Source: Solirubrobacter deserti
GTDB lineage: Bacteria; Actinomycetota; Thermoleophilia; Solirubrobacterales; Solirubrobacteraceae
Direction: 5' to 3'
DNA: 64,000 nucleotides
Assembly (NCBI RefSeq): GCF_003344625.1
Contig: NZ_QPKJ02000002.1
Location: 310,001-374,000, forward strand
Shown: in pieces, positions 38,202 to 47,129 of the stretch
Numbering within the stretch: position 1 is the first letter of the stretch
Layout of the letters: each line of letters begins with the position of its first letter
Position numbers and translations under genes: made by a program
The notes under the pieces: generated by a model
Database searches by the model: none
The model's input: the letters and a program-made list of their open reading frames with translations, nothing else
What the model was told of the DNA's origin: nothing

Positions 38202-39884
38202 GACGCGGTGCACGCCCCACACGAGCGCGACCAGGAACGCCAGCGCGATGGCCAGCACGACGCCGTAGCCCGTGCCCCACAGCCAGCCGGCGACGTCGGT
38301 CTTGCGCTCTCGCTGAAGCAGCTGCTGCTCGGGCCCGAAGTCACGTGTGATCTCCGGCCGCACCGGGATCTCGTGCACCGGGATCGCCGGATCGGCGGGC
38401 AGGTACACCGGCAGCGCGCTCAGCGTCCGGCCCGAGTGCAGGCGGATCATCGTCTTCCAGTCGCCGTCGAGTGGGATCGGCTGCGTCGTGCGGTACTCGC
38501 CCGGAGCGACCTGCTCCAGCCGGTCGACGACCAGCCCGCCGCCCTGCCAGGAGGTGCTCGTGAACCAGTTCGCGTCCTGCGGGTCGGCGCGCACGATCAG
38601 GTGATCGCCCTGCACCAGCACGGTCCCGCGCAGGCCTTGCGTCCCGTTCGACCACAGCCCGTAGGCGGTGAGGGCGAAGATCGCCGCGGCGCTCGCGAGG
38701 GCCGCCCCGCGCAGCGAAGACGTGCGGTCAAGCGCCAGGCGCGAGCCCACCCACGCGCCGACGCAGGACGCGGCCACGGCCATGATCAGGCCCGCGATCA
38801 GCCCTTCGGGAAACAGCGCGGCGGGCCACGGCAGCGGCATGAAGACGTGCGTCCAGGCCCATTCGGCGGCGAGCCCGACCGTGCCCAGCAGCGCGCCGGC
38901 GGCGAGTGCGAGCGGCAGCGGCTGCTTCACCCGCAGCGCGACCAGCTCGACGATCAGCGCCTCGACCAGGAACAGCGGGAAGTAGGGCGTCGGCTCGCCC
39001 AGCACCGGGCCGACGAGCAGGGCCATGATCCCGCGCATCGCCAGAAAGAACACGGCGGCGCCGAGCGCCGCGCCGCGGCCGAGCCAGATCCGCGCCGCGA
39101 GCAGCGACACGCCCGCGGCGAGCATGATCAGCATCGGCTGGAAGACCATCCGGAACTGCGGGACACCGAAGTCGAACTCGGCCTGGAAGGTGGAGAGGCC
39201 GAGCAGGAACGCGCCCGGCAGCGAGATGCGGCGCAGGAAGCCGACCCACGTCGGCGCCGAGCGGGTCGCGCCACCCGCCTCGACGAACAGCACCGCGAGC
39301 CCGATCAGCGTCATCGCGGCGCCGCCGATCAGCATCAGGTGCGTCGGCCCCCACAGCGTCACGTCCTGCCCGAACAGCCGGTGCCAGACGTCGTCGAGCG
39401 GGAAGCCGATCAGCGCGAACGTGCCCGCGGACGCGATCAGCACGCCGCCCAGGGGCGCGTACCAGCCCGGCGCGACCTTCACCGCCACGCGCGACGGCTT
39501 CTCCAGCGGCAGGCACATCGACAGAAAGCCCGACGCGAACACGCCGAACAGCCCCGCGAGGATGAAGTAGTGCGCGATGTTGGCCAGCGGACCCTCATCG
39601 CGGCCCTGCGCGATGTGCAGGGAGATGTCCCACAGCATCCCGAACAGCGCCGTGATCAGCGACACGACGATCATCGCGGACGGGATCGCCAGCCACGCGG
39701 GGAGGCCGGAGACGCGTTCGGAGTAGCGCGCCCAGCGTCCGAGCAGCGCGACCTTTCCGCTCCGATGGCCCATCCCCAGCCACAGCAGCACGACGGTGAC
39801 GATCCCGGCGGCGCCCGTCGCGATCGCGACCTGGTCCAGCGCGGCGCCGCCCGCGGGCTTGGCCTGGGCGATGAGCTCGAACAT
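38106..39884 (-). CDS. large polytopic membrane protein of unknown function
   Basis: 592 residues from ATG 39884 (the frame stays open to GTG 39914, but that codon lies inside the merR operator). At least ten membrane helices up to residue ~430, with FGMLWDISLHIAQGRDEGP, GPTHLMLIGGAAMTLIGLAV and AEWAWTHVFMPLPWPAALFP. Then an extracytoplasmic beta domain at about 450-530 (VLVQGDHLIVRADPQDANWF), and a last helix near 550 (GYGVVLAIALAFLVALVWGV). His/Asp residues in helices hint at metal or haem interaction (inference). The last ~30 residues, antisense to the TauE gene, are low-complexity and look like a stop-loss extension. Confidence 0.72.
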   Translation of the reverse strand: MFELIAQAKPAGGAALDQVAIATGAAGIVTVVLLWLGMGHRSGKVALLGRWARYSERVSGLPAWLAIPSAMIVVSLITALFGMLWDISLHIAQGRDEGPLANIAHYFILAGLFGVFASGFLSMCLPLEKPSRVAVKVAPGWYAPLGGVLIASAGTFALIGFPLDDVWHRLFGQDVTLWGPTHLMLIGGAAMTLIGLAVLFVEAGGATRSAPTWVGFLRRISLPGAFLLGLSTFQAEFDFGVPQFRMVFQPMLIMLAAGVSLLAARIWLGRGAALGAAVFFLAMRGIMALLVGPVLGEPTPYFPLFLVEALIVELVALRVKQPLPLALAAGALLGTVGLAAEWAWTHVFMPLPWPAALFPEGLIAGLIMAVAASCVGAWVGSRLALDRTSSLRGAALASAAAIFALTAYGLWSNGTQGLRGTVLVQGDHLIVRADPQDANWFTSTSWQGGGLVVDRLEQVAPGEYRTTQPIPLDGDWKTMIRLHSGRTLSALPVYLPADPAIPVHEIPVRPEITRDFGPEQQLLQRERKTDVAGWLWGTGYGVVLAIALAFLVALVWGVHRVSTAGRTPEREHVDQQRQRHRAHQHREPAPQQ

Positions 39885-39904
39885 GCCGGCGAATGTATCG
39901 TCGT

Positions 39905-39936
39905 TTGACGTCACGTTCTGTGACGTCCGATACCCT
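39905..39936 (+). promoter_or_regulatory. merR promoter with 21-bp palindrome between -35 and -10
   Basis: TTGACG (39905-39910) and TACCCT (39931-39936), or GATACC at 39929-39934 with an 18-base spacer. Between them sits GACGTCAC-GTTCT-GTGACGTC (39907-39927), a perfect palindrome with 8-bp arms. This is the classical place for a MerR-family dimer. Transcription would start at the merR start codon. Confidence 0.7.
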
Positions 39937-39943
39937 CGAACGT

Positions 39944-40648
39944 GTGATGACGATCGACGAGTTGGCCCGCGAGACCGGTCTGACGGTCCGCAACGTCCGT
40001 TCGCATCACGCGCGCGGGCTGCTTCCGCCGCCCGAGGTGCGCGGGCGCACGGGTTACTACGGGCCCGAGCACGTCGAGCGGCTGCGGCTCATCCAGGAGC
40101 TGCAGGCCGAGGGGATGAAGCTGAGCGGGATCAAGCGCCTGCTCGGCGACCCGGGGGAGCGGCTGCTCGCGCTCAAACGCGCGTCGCTCGAGACGCCCGA
40201 GGAGTCCGAGGTGGTCACGGCGGCCGACCTCGGGCAGCGACTTCGCCTCACCGAGAAGGACGACCCGCGCCAGCTGATCGAGAAGGCGACCAAGCTCGGT
40301 CTCCTGCATCCGCTCGGCGAAGGCCACTACGAGGTGCCGTCGCCGGCGCTGCTCGCCGCGGCCGAGCAGGTGGTCACGCGCGGCGTGAGCCTCGGTCACG
40401 CGTTGGACATGCTCGAGAGCGTCGTTCGTCACTCGCGCGCGGTGTCCAAGGAGTTCGTGAAGCTGTTCACCGACGACGTGATCAAGCCGTACGCCGAGGA
40501 GGAACGCTGGGACGAGCTGGCGGAGTCGATCCAGGCCTCGCGCCCGCTCGCCGCCCAGGCGCTGCTCGCGGTCTTCCGCCGGACCATGGACGAGGAGGTC
40601 GAGGCCGCGTTCTCAGACCTCGCTCATCGGATGGCCTCGAAGCGCTGA
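39944..40648 (+). CDS. MerR-family transcriptional regulator
   Basis: 234 residues from GTG 39944, chosen because it lies 7 bases after TACCCT; ATG 39947 is the next codon. N-terminal MerR domain MTIDELARETGLTVRNVRSH, ARGLLPPPEVRGRTGYYGPE, RLRLIQELQAEGMKLSGIKR. The ~150-residue effector half is helical (LDMLESVVRHSRAVSKEFVK), like actinobacterial MerR regulators of unknown ligand; no Cys, so not a metal sensor of the CueR type. Probably binds the palindrome upstream and may control the divergent membrane protein. Confidence 0.85.
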   Translation: MMTIDELARETGLTVRNVRSHHARGLLPPPEVRGRTGYYGPEHVERLRLIQELQAEGMKLSGIKRLLGDPGERLLALKRASLETPEESEVVTAADLGQRLRLTEKDDPRQLIEKATKLGLLHPLGEGHYEVPSPALLAAAEQVVTRGVSLGHALDMLESVVRHSRAVSKEFVKLFTDDVIKPYAEEERWDELAESIQASRPLAAQALLAVFRRTMDEEVEAAFSDLAHRMASKR

Positions 40649-40659
40649 CGCGGCGTAAG

Positions 40660-40665
40660 TAAGCT
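40660..40665 (+). promoter_or_regulatory. -10-like TAAGCT before the MFS gene
   Basis: TAAGCT ends 7 bases before GTG 40673 and supports that start; a leaderless mRNA is predicted. Confidence 0.45.
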
Positions 40666-40672
40666 GCCCGGC

Positions 40673-42064
40673 GTGAACGCCGCACCGTCGCAGCGGCCGA
40701 CCCCGGTTCTCCTCACGCTCACCGGCGCCGGTATCGCCTTCGCCCTCTCGCAGACCCTGGTCGTCCCGGCGCTGCCGGCGCTGGCCCAGGAGTTCGAGGC
40801 CTCGCCCTCCGCCGTCAGCTGGGTGCTGACCGGCTTTCTCGTCAGCGCGTCGATCGCGACGCCGATCGCCGGCAAGCTCGGCGACCTCTACGGCAAGGGT
40901 CGTGTGCTGACCGCGATCATGGTCATCTTCGCGATCGGCGCGGTGATCAACGCGCTCGCGCCGTCGGTCGAGGTGCTGATCGCGGGGCGCGTGCTCCAGG
41001 GGGTCGCGGGCGGCGTGTTCCCGCTCGCGTTCGGGATCATCCGCGACACGTTCCCGCGCGATCAGGTCGCCACCGGCATCGCGATCATCAGCGCGGTGTT
41101 CGGGATCGGCGGCGGCATCGGGTTGCCGCTGTCCGGTCTGATCGTCGACCACCTGAACCTGGACTGGCTGTTCTGGATCAGCTTGATCGCGCTGCCGGTG
41201 GCGTACCTGGTGCACCGCTTCGTGCCGCCCTCGCCGCCCGTGGAGAACGCGAAGGTGGACTGGCTCGGGGCGGTGGTGTTGAGCTTGGGGCTGGCCGCGA
41301 TCCTGCTGGGCGTCTCGCAGGCGGGCGAGTGGGGGTGGGGCTCGGCGGAGAACGTCGGCTCGATTCTCGGCGGCCTCGCACTGATCGGCGTGTTCGTGTG
41401 GATCGAGACGCGCGTGCGCCAGCCGCTGATCGACATGGCGGTGCTGCGCAAGCCCGCGGTCGCGTTCACGAACCTGACCGGCTTCCTGGTCGGCGTCGCG
41501 ATGTTCTCGAGCTTCCTCACGTTCCCGCAGTTCGCGCAGGCGCCGGAGAGCACGGGCTACGGGTTCGGCTTCAGCGTGACCGCGGCCGGCTTCCTGATGC
41601 TGCCGACCGCGCTCGCGCAGCTCGCCGCCGGACCGCCCGCGGCGAAGCTCGGCGAGAGGATCGGCTTCCGCTCGGTGCTCACACTCGGTGCGATCCTCAT
41701 CACGCTCTCGTTCCTGATCAACACGTTCGCGCACGAGCACCCGTGGGAGCTCGTGATCGGCGGCATGCTGATGGGCGTAGGCATCACGTTCGGCTTCGCC
41801 GCGATGGCGAACCTGATCGTGGACGCGGTCCCGCAGTCCGAGGTCGGCATCGCGACCGGCATCAACACCGTCATGCGGACGGTCGGCGGCTCCTTCGGCG
41901 CCGCGATCGTGACCGCGATCCTCACCTCCGGCACGACCCCGCTGCCGAGCGAGGACCTGTACACGACCGCGTTCGCGTTCTCGGCCGTGGCGGGCTTCAT
42001 CGCGGTGCTCGCTTCGCTGCTGATCCCGCGGGGGCCGCGCATGCAGCCCGCTCCCGCCACCTGA
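40673..42064 (+). CDS. MFS drug/solute exporter, DHA2 type
   Basis: 463 residues, about 14 membrane helices. Signatures: [50 protein letters not shown] (loop 2-3 motif) and [20 protein letters not shown]; the middle helix region [20 protein letters not shown] is characteristic of EmrB/QacA relatives. Probably a proton-coupled exporter. Its TGA shares a base with the ATG of the LLM oxidoreductase gene, so the two are coupled. Confidence 0.87.
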   Translation: MNAAPSQRPTPVLLTLTGAGIAFALSQTLVVPALPALAQEFEASPSAVSWVLTGFLVSASIATPIAGKLGDLYGKGRVLTAIMVIFAIGAVINALAPSVEVLIAGRVLQGVAGGVFPLAFGIIRDTFPRDQVATGIAIISAVFGIGGGIGLPLSGLIVDHLNLDWLFWISLIALPVAYLVHRFVPPSPPVENAKVDWLGAVVLSLGLAAILLGVSQAGEWGWGSAENVGSILGGLALIGVFVWIETRVRQPLIDMAVLRKPAVAFTNLTGFLVGVAMFSSFLTFPQFAQAPESTGYGFGFSVTAAGFLMLPTALAQLAAGPPAAKLGERIGFRSVLTLGAILITLSFLINTFAHEHPWELVIGGMLMGVGITFGFAAMANLIVDAVPQSEVGIATGINTVMRTVGGSFGAAIVTAILTSGTTPLPSEDLYTTAFAFSAVAGFIAVLASLLIPRGPRMQPAPAT

Positions 42065-43074
42065 TGGAGCTCGGCATCTACACGTTCGGTGAGCGCACGG
42101 ACCCGGCGGTCACCGTCCAGCAGCGGATGGCGAACCTGCTCGAGGAGATCGCGCTGGCCGACGAGGTCGGGCTGGACGTGTTCGGCGTGGGGGAGCACCA
42201 CCGACCCGACTTCACGGTGTCTTCTCCCGCCGTGGTGCTCGCGGCCGCGGCGGCGCGCACGCAGCGCATCCGGCTCACCTCGGCCGTGTCCGTGCTGTCC
42301 TCGGATGACCCGGTGCGGGTGTTCCAGGACTTCGCGACGCTCGACCTGCTGTCCGGCGGACGCGCCGAAATCATGGCCGGGCGCGGCTCGTTCATCGAGT
42401 CCTTCCCGCTGTTCGGCTACTCGCTCGACGACTACGACGAGCTGTTCGCCGAGCACCTCGCGCTGTTGCTGGAGCTGCGCTCGAACGAGGTCGTGCACTG
42501 GCAGGGCGAGCACCGTCCGTCGATCGACGGCCGCGGCGTCTATCCGCGCCCCGTCCAGGACCCGCTGCCCGTCTGGGTCGCGGTCGGCGGCACACCGCAG
42601 TCGGTCGCGCGGGCCGGCGCCCTGGGTCTTCCGATGGCGCTGGCGATCATCGGCGGCCAGCCCGCCCGCTTCGGCCCGTTCGCCGAGCTGCACCGCCAGG
42701 TCGCGGAGGAGTACTGCCACGAGCGGCCTTTGTTGAGCATCAACTCGCACGGCTTCATCGCCGACGACACGCAGACCGCGCTCGATGTGGCATTCCCGGC
42801 GCACAAGACCGTCATGGACCAGATCGGCCGCGAGCGCGGCTGGCCGCCCATGACCCGCGCCCAGTTCGAGGCGGGCGCCACCCTCGAGGGCCACAACGTC
42901 GTCGGCTCACCCGAGGCCGTGATCGAGAAGATCCTCTACCAGCACAAGCTCTTCCAGCACGACCGCTTCCTGCTCCAGCTGTCGGTCGGCTCGATCCCGC
43001 ACGACGCCATGCTGCGCGCGATCGAGCTCTACGGCACGGTCGTCGCCCCCGCGGTGCGCGAAGCCTTGACGTAG
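42064..43074 (+). CDS. LLM-class flavin-dependent oxidoreductase
   Basis: 336 residues. Luciferase-like barrel: [76 protein letters not shown] and [20 protein letters not shown]. The EHHRPDF motif and length are those of the FMN-using group (Atu2307-like) rather than the F420 group. Monooxygenase or reductase, substrate unknown. Coupled to the exporter upstream, which may remove its substrate or product (inference). Confidence 0.83.
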   Translation: MELGIYTFGERTDPAVTVQQRMANLLEEIALADEVGLDVFGVGEHHRPDFTVSSPAVVLAAAAARTQRIRLTSAVSVLSSDDPVRVFQDFATLDLLSGGRAEIMAGRGSFIESFPLFGYSLDDYDELFAEHLALLLELRSNEVVHWQGEHRPSIDGRGVYPRPVQDPLPVWVAVGGTPQSVARAGALGLPMALAIIGGQPARFGPFAELHRQVAEEYCHERPLLSINSHGFIADDTQTALDVAFPAHKTVMDQIGRERGWPPMTRAQFEAGATLEGHNVVGSPEAVIEKILYQHKLFQHDRFLLQLSVGSIPHDAMLRAIELYGTVVAPAVREALT

Positions 43075-43141
43075 TTGGCACACAGTTGTTGCGGAGCGTG
43101 CGTAGATCCGCAACGCGGTGTCGCGCGATGCTCCGCGCTAT

Positions 43142-43198
43142 GCCACGCGAGCGTTCACGAACCCGGCGAAACCTCGAGTTGGTGAACGCTCGCGTGGC
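43142..43198. repeat. 17-bp perfect inverted repeat
   Basis: GCCACGCGAGCGTTCAC (43142-43158) and its exact reverse complement (43182-43198) with a 23-base spacer. Lies 68 bases after the LLM oxidoreductase stop and directly before the AbiEi-like remnant. As RNA it makes a strong hairpin; it could act as a terminator or mark the end of a deleted segment. Confidence 0.65.
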
Positions 43199-43199
43199 G

Positions 43200-43545
43200 A
43201 ACGTCGCGGCCGGCTCTGGGGGCTGCTCGAACCCACCGGCCGTCACCCTGACGTGGTCGCGCCGACGGTCAAGCGTCACGAGGGCATCAACACGCACCGG
43301 GCCGCCGAGTTCGCGACCACCACCCGCAGGGGCATCCCGGTCACCACGCCCGCGCAGACGATCGTCCACCTGTCCGCCGTAGCGAGCTTCGAGACGCTGC
43401 GCCGGGCGGTCAATCAGGCCCCTCACGCTCCGCCTCCTCACGGTGCGCGATCTCGTCACGCACGGGCATCGCGGCGCGAAGAAGCTGCGAGCCGTGCTCG
43501 CGACCGCGGCGCCGACCCGTTCGGAGAACGCGGCCGGGCCGGATG
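43200..43545 (+). pseudogene. remnant of an AbiEi/DUF559-type protein gene
   Basis: The frame reads GRLWGLLEPTGRHPDV ... TTRRGIPVTTPAQTIVHLSA ... TLRRAVNQA, which is the middle of the AbiEi-like/DUF559 proteins common in Solirubrobacterales. At about 43419-43424 the run GGCCCCTC carries one extra C. Reading on in the other frame gives LTVRDLVTHGHRGAKKLRAV LATAAPTRSEN, the family's next segment. The N-terminal helix-turn-helix part and the C-terminal nuclease-like part are missing. Thus a doubly truncated, frameshifted remnant. Confidence 0.7.
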
Positions 43546-43555
43546 ATCGCGCGCG

Positions 43556-43984
43556 TCAGCGCGGGCCGTGCTGCGTGACGGCGAAGCCGCCGCCCGCCGG
43601 GGCGGGCGCACCCATCGTCTCGATCCGGCCGTAGAAGGCGCGGGCGACGCGGGTCGCGTGATGCTTGGCGTAGCCGGCACGCGGGCCCTCGAACAGCTCG
43701 TCGACGGTGGTCGTCCACAGGACGAGCCAGCGCTCGAAGTGGCCGGCGCGTAGCGGGCTCTTCATGTGCAACTGGGCGTGCGGGGCGAACGCGCCGCCGC
43801 GGTAGCTCTGGGCGCCGAGCAGGATCGTCTCCCAGAAGGAGGTGATCTCCGGCACGTGCGCCTCGAGGTCGAGCTCTGCGACGTCGGTGAAGAGGTAGCC
43901 GATCATCGGGTCCGACATGGCGCGGCCGTAGAAGGCGCGCACCAGCCGCTCGACGTCTGCGCGTGTCTCGATGTCGGGCTTCAA
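43556..43984 (-). CDS. truncated haemoglobin (group III-like)
   Basis: 142 residues from TTG 43984, one base after the stop of the SnoaL-like gene. Globin core: VERLVRAFYGRAMSDPMIGY, HVPEITSFWETILLGAQSYR and HMKSPLRAGHFERWLVLW, where His82 is the likely haem ligand; Trp51 is also typical. Group III members bind oxygen or detoxify NO or peroxide; role here not established. A longer frame upstream of the TTG is not credible because it overlaps the neighbouring gene in another frame. The C-terminal Gly/Pro tail is unusual. Confidence 0.8.
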   Translation of the reverse strand: MKPDIETRADVERLVRAFYGRAMSDPMIGYLFTDVAELDLEAHVPEITSFWETILLGAQSYRGGAFAPHAQLHMKSPLRAGHFERWLVLWTTTVDELFEGPRAGYAKHHATRVARAFYGRIETMGAPAPAGGGFAVTQHGPR

Positions 43985-43985
43985 A

Positions 43986-44393
43986 TCACAAGTCGCCGAG
44001 ATCGGCGGCCTTGACCGACGTGGCGAGACCGTCGGCGACCTTCCACGTCCACACGGCCGCGCGCTGCACGTCCAGGCCCTGGCGGCGGCCGGTGATGTGT
44101 CCCATGACGATGACGGAGCCGGGCACGGCGCGATAGTCCTCCACGTGCAGGACGAGCTCCTCCCACAGGCGGTCGACGTCGGCGAGGTACTCGCGCAGGC
44201 CGTCGTGGCCGCGGTAGGGCTCGGTGCGGCCGGCCAGGCGCGCGGTGCCCTCCAGGAACAGCTCGGCGTTCTCGCTGAAGCCGGCCAGCATGGCGTCCAG
44301 ATCGCGGCGCTCGAAGGCGTCGTAGAGCGCGCGGACAACCTCGATCTCGTCCACGAGGCCGGCCGGGTTGCCGTAGTAGTCGGGGCGCGCCAC
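43986..44393 (-). CDS. SnoaL/NTF2-like protein
   Basis: 135 residues, GTG start. NTF2-like cone fold: VVRALYDAFERRDLDAMLAG, FSENAELFLEGTARLAGRTE, YRGHDGLREYLADVDRLWEE, then strands VIVMGHITGRRQGLDV and AAVWTWKVADGLATSVK. Members are polyketide cyclases, isomerases or binding proteins; no catalytic His-Asp set can be named. Co-transcribed with the truncated globin. Confidence 0.8.
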   Translation of the reverse strand: MARPDYYGNPAGLVDEIEVVRALYDAFERRDLDAMLAGFSENAELFLEGTARLAGRTEPYRGHDGLREYLADVDRLWEELVLHVEDYRAVPGSVIVMGHITGRRQGLDVQRAAVWTWKVADGLATSVKAADLGDL

Positions 44394-44400
44394 CGCCTAG

Positions 44401-44406
44401 AGCTTA
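44401..44406 (-). promoter_or_regulatory. -10-like TAAGCT before the SnoaL-like gene
   Basis: On the minus strand TAAGCT ends 7 bases before GTG 44393. Confidence 0.45.
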
Positions 44407-44451
44407 GGCAGTGCCCACGGTGTGAGCAGTTCGGTCAGCACCCGAGTTGGC

Positions 44452-44457
44452 TAGGGT
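44452..44457 (+). promoter_or_regulatory. -10-like TAGGGT before gnd
   Basis: TAGGGT ends 9 bases before ATG 44467; a leaderless or near-leaderless gnd-yaaA transcript is predicted. Confidence 0.4.
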
Positions 44458-44466
44458 GCGGCCATC

Positions 44467-45888
44467 ATGAGCCAGATCGGAGTCACGGGGCTCGCCGTCA
44501 TGGGGGCGAACCTCGCGCGCAACATCGCACGCCGTGGCGTGCCCATTGCTGTACACAACCGCACCGCGGCGAAGATGAATGACTTCGTATCCGAGTTCGG
44601 TTCTGAGGGCGACTTCACCGGGGCCGAGAGCCTCGAGGACTTCGTGCAGGCGCTCGACCGCCCGCGTCGGATCATCGTCATGGTCAAGGCGGGCGCGCCC
44701 GTCGACGGCGTGATCGAGGACCTCGTCCCGCTGCTCGACAAGGACGACATCATCATCGACGCGGGCAACTCGCACTACGTCGACACGCGCCGGCGCGAGC
44801 AGTACCTGACCGAGAAGGGCCTGCGCTTCATCGGCACCGGCGTGTCCGGCGGCGAGGAGGGCGCGCTCAACGGCCCGTCGATCATGCCGGGCGGGCCGCG
44901 CGCCGCGTACGGCGAGGTGGAGGAGATCTTCACCACGATCGCCGCGCAGGTCGACGGCGAGCCCTGCTGCGCCTACATCGGCGCCGACGGCGCGGGCCAC
45001 TACGTGAAGATGGTCCACAACGGCATCGAGTACGCCGACATGCAGCTGATCGCGGAGGCCTACGACCTCCTGCGCTTCGGCGTCGGCCTCGACGTCCCGA
45101 CGATCAAGGGCATCTTCGACGAGTGGAACTCGGGCGACCTCGAGTCCTTCCTGATCGAGATCACCGCAACCGTGCTGGGCAAGACCGACGAGGCGACGGG
45201 CAAGCCGCTCGTGGACGTGATCGTCGACCAGGCCGAGCAGAAGGGCACCGGCCGCTGGACCGCGCAGGACGCGCTCGAGCTCGGCGTGCCGCTCACGGGC
45301 ATCACCGAAGCCGTGTTCGCGCGCTCGCTCTCCGCCCTGCGCGACCAGCGGCGTGAGGCCAGCGGCTTCCTCGCCGGCCCGAAGCCGGGCGGGCTGAACG
45401 AGTCGCTCGTCGACGACATCCGCAAGGCGCTCTACGCCTCGAAGGTCGTCGCCTACGCCCAGGGCTTCGAGCAGATGGCCGCGGCCGCCCGCACCTACGA
45501 CTGGGACCTGCAGATGGGCGAGCTGGCGAAGATCTGGCGCGGCGGCTGCATCATCCGCGCCCGCTTCCTGAACCGCATCACCGAGTCCTATGCCGAGAAG
45601 CCCGACCTCGTGAACCTGCTGATGGCGCCGTACTTCCGCGACGCCGTCGCCGACGCCCAGGACGCCTGGCGCAAGGTGATCATCAGCGCGGTCGAGCAGG
45701 GCGTCGCCGTCCCGGCCTTCTCGAGCTCGCTCGCCTACTACGACGGCTACCGCCGCGAGCGCGGCCCCGCGAACCTGATCCAGGGCCAGCGCGACTTCTT
45801 CGGCGCCCACACCTACCGCCGCGTGGACAAGGAAGGCTCCTTCCACACCCGCTGGTCGCAGGACGGCACCGAGGTCCAGAGCGACTAG
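44467..45888 (+). CDS. gnd: 6-phosphogluconate dehydrogenase (decarboxylating)
   Basis: 473 residues, the full length of the long (homodimeric) class. NADP loop GVTGLAVMGANLARNIA, HNRT, the signature DDIIIDAGNSHYVDTRRREQ, GVSGGEEGALNGPSIMPGG, catalytic Lys in HYVKMVHNGIEYADMQLIAE, and the C-terminal RRVDKEGSFHTRW tail. Oxidises 6-phosphogluconate to ribulose-5-phosphate in the pentose phosphate pathway, making NADPH. Directly abuts yaaA. Confidence 0.95.
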   Translation: MSQIGVTGLAVMGANLARNIARRGVPIAVHNRTAAKMNDFVSEFGSEGDFTGAESLEDFVQALDRPRRIIVMVKAGAPVDGVIEDLVPLLDKDDIIIDAGNSHYVDTRRREQYLTEKGLRFIGTGVSGGEEGALNGPSIMPGGPRAAYGEVEEIFTTIAAQVDGEPCCAYIGADGAGHYVKMVHNGIEYADMQLIAEAYDLLRFGVGLDVPTIKGIFDEWNSGDLESFLIEITATVLGKTDEATGKPLVDVIVDQAEQKGTGRWTAQDALELGVPLTGITEAVFARSLSALRDQRREASGFLAGPKPGGLNESLVDDIRKALYASKVVAYAQGFEQMAAAARTYDWDLQMGELAKIWRGGCIIRARFLNRITESYAEKPDLVNLLMAPYFRDAVADAQDAWRKVIISAVEQGVAVPAFSSSLAYYDGYRRERGPANLIQGQRDFFGAHTYRRVDKEGSFHTRWSQDGTEVQSD

Positions 45889-46596
45889 ATGTTGATCCTG
45901 CTCCCGCCGTCGGAGGGCAAGACCGCGCCCTCCGGCGGGGAGCCGGTCGACGTCGCCGCGCTGCCGTTCCCGGGCCTGAACAAGACGCGGGAGCGGCTGC
46001 TGGACGTGCTGTCCCGGCTGACGTTCCCGCGCGCGCTGACCTACCTCGACATCGGACCGGGGCTGGAGGAGGAGGCGCGCCGCAACCTGACGCTGCGCGA
46101 CGAGCCCGCCGCGCCCGCCCACGAGGTCTACACCGGCGTGCTCTACGAGCACCTCGGCCTCGGCTCGTTCGCGGACACCGAGAACGTGTTGATCGCGAGC
46201 GCGCTGTGGGGCTTCGTCCGGCCCGGCGACCGCATCCCGGCCTACCGGCTCTCGATGGGCGCGACGCTCCCGCACATCGCCTCGCTGCCGGCGCTGTGGC
46301 GCGACCCGCTGCGCAAGGCGCTGCCGGACGAGGGGCTGATCGTCGACCTGCGCTCCGGCGCCTACATCGCCGCCTGGAAGCCGAAGCAGGCCACGGTCGT
46401 CGGCGTCCGCGCCTTCGTCGACGGCAAGACCGTCAGCCACATGGTCAAGGCCACCCGCGGTGACGTCGCCCGCATCCTGCTGCAGGCCGATCCGGCCGAG
46501 ACGCCCGAGGACGTCGCCGGCGCCGTCCGCGCCGCGGGCCACACCGTCGAGCTCAGCGGCTCCGGCCGCAGCTGGACCGTCGACGTCATCACCTGA
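45889..46596 (+). CDS. yaaA: YaaA-family peroxide-stress protein
   Basis: 235 residues. MLILLPPSEGKTAPSGGEPV is the family opening; also LYEHLGLGSFA, YRLSMGATLPHI, LWRDPLRKALPDEGLIVDLR, GAYIAAWKP and SHMVKATRGDVARILLQ. YaaA of E. coli lowers free iron and protects DNA under peroxide stress. The ATG follows the gnd TAG with no gap. Shorter than the ~258-residue E. coli protein but all blocks are present. Confidence 0.88.
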   Translation: MLILLPPSEGKTAPSGGEPVDVAALPFPGLNKTRERLLDVLSRLTFPRALTYLDIGPGLEEEARRNLTLRDEPAAPAHEVYTGVLYEHLGLGSFADTENVLIASALWGFVRPGDRIPAYRLSMGATLPHIASLPALWRDPLRKALPDEGLIVDLRSGAYIAAWKPKQATVVGVRAFVDGKTVSHMVKATRGDVARILLQADPAETPEDVAGAVRAAGHTVELSGSGRSWTVDVIT

Positions 46597-46628
46597 ACTT
46601 TCCGGCGCCCCGCGGACAAACAGGGGCG

Positions 46629-47129
46629 ATGAACGACCGCGACCGCTTCGCCGAGCTCTACGACCGACACGCAGCCGAGCTCCTGCGCTTCTGCTTTCGG
46701 CAGTGCGGGAACGCGGCGGACGCGCAGGACCTGCTCTCGATCACGTTCCTGGAGGCGTGGCGGCGCCGCGGGGACCTGCGGCCCGAGACGGCCCGCCCGT
46801 GGCTGTACGGGATCGCGACCAACGTCGCCCACAATCAGCGGCGGCTCGCCCGGCGGCACGCCGCCGCGCTCGACCGCCTCAAAGCCGTGCGGCCGCCCGC
46901 GAGCCACGACCAGCAAGTCCGCGAGCTGCTCGACGACCTGCGCACCCTCCCGCGCCGCGAGCTCGACGTCGTCGCGCTGTGCGCCTGGGCCGGCCTCAGC
47001 TACGAGGAGACCGCGCTCGCGCTCGAGATCCCGGTCGGCACCGTCCGCTCGCGCCTGAACCGCGCCCGCCGCCGCCTCGGCGAGCTGCGCGCCACGCCCA
47101 CCCGCCCCGCAGGAGCACTCCATGATTGA
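46629..47129 (+). CDS. ECF-type RNA polymerase sigma factor
   Basis: 166 residues. Region 2: RFAELYDRHAAELLRFCFRQ, NAADAQDLLSITFLEAWRR (core binding), RPWLYGIATNVAHNQRR. Region 4: LRTLPRRELDVVALCAWAGL SYEETALALEIPVGTVRSRL with its helix-turn-helix. No zinc-type anti-sigma gene follows; instead a membrane-anchored protein overlaps its end by eight bases and may act as the regulator. Likely directs a small stress regulon. Confidence 0.87.
   Translation: MNDRDRFAELYDRHAAELLRFCFRQCGNAADAQDLLSITFLEAWRRRGDLRPETARPWLYGIATNVAHNQRRLARRHAAALDRLKAVRPPASHDQQVRELLDDLRTLPRRELDVVALCAWAGLSYEETALALEIPVGTVRSRLNRARRRLGELRATPTRPAGALHD

Noticed and set aside
43142..43198. End of an insertion sequence or MITE
   Set aside because: No target-site duplication, transposase fragment or second copy is visible in the window.
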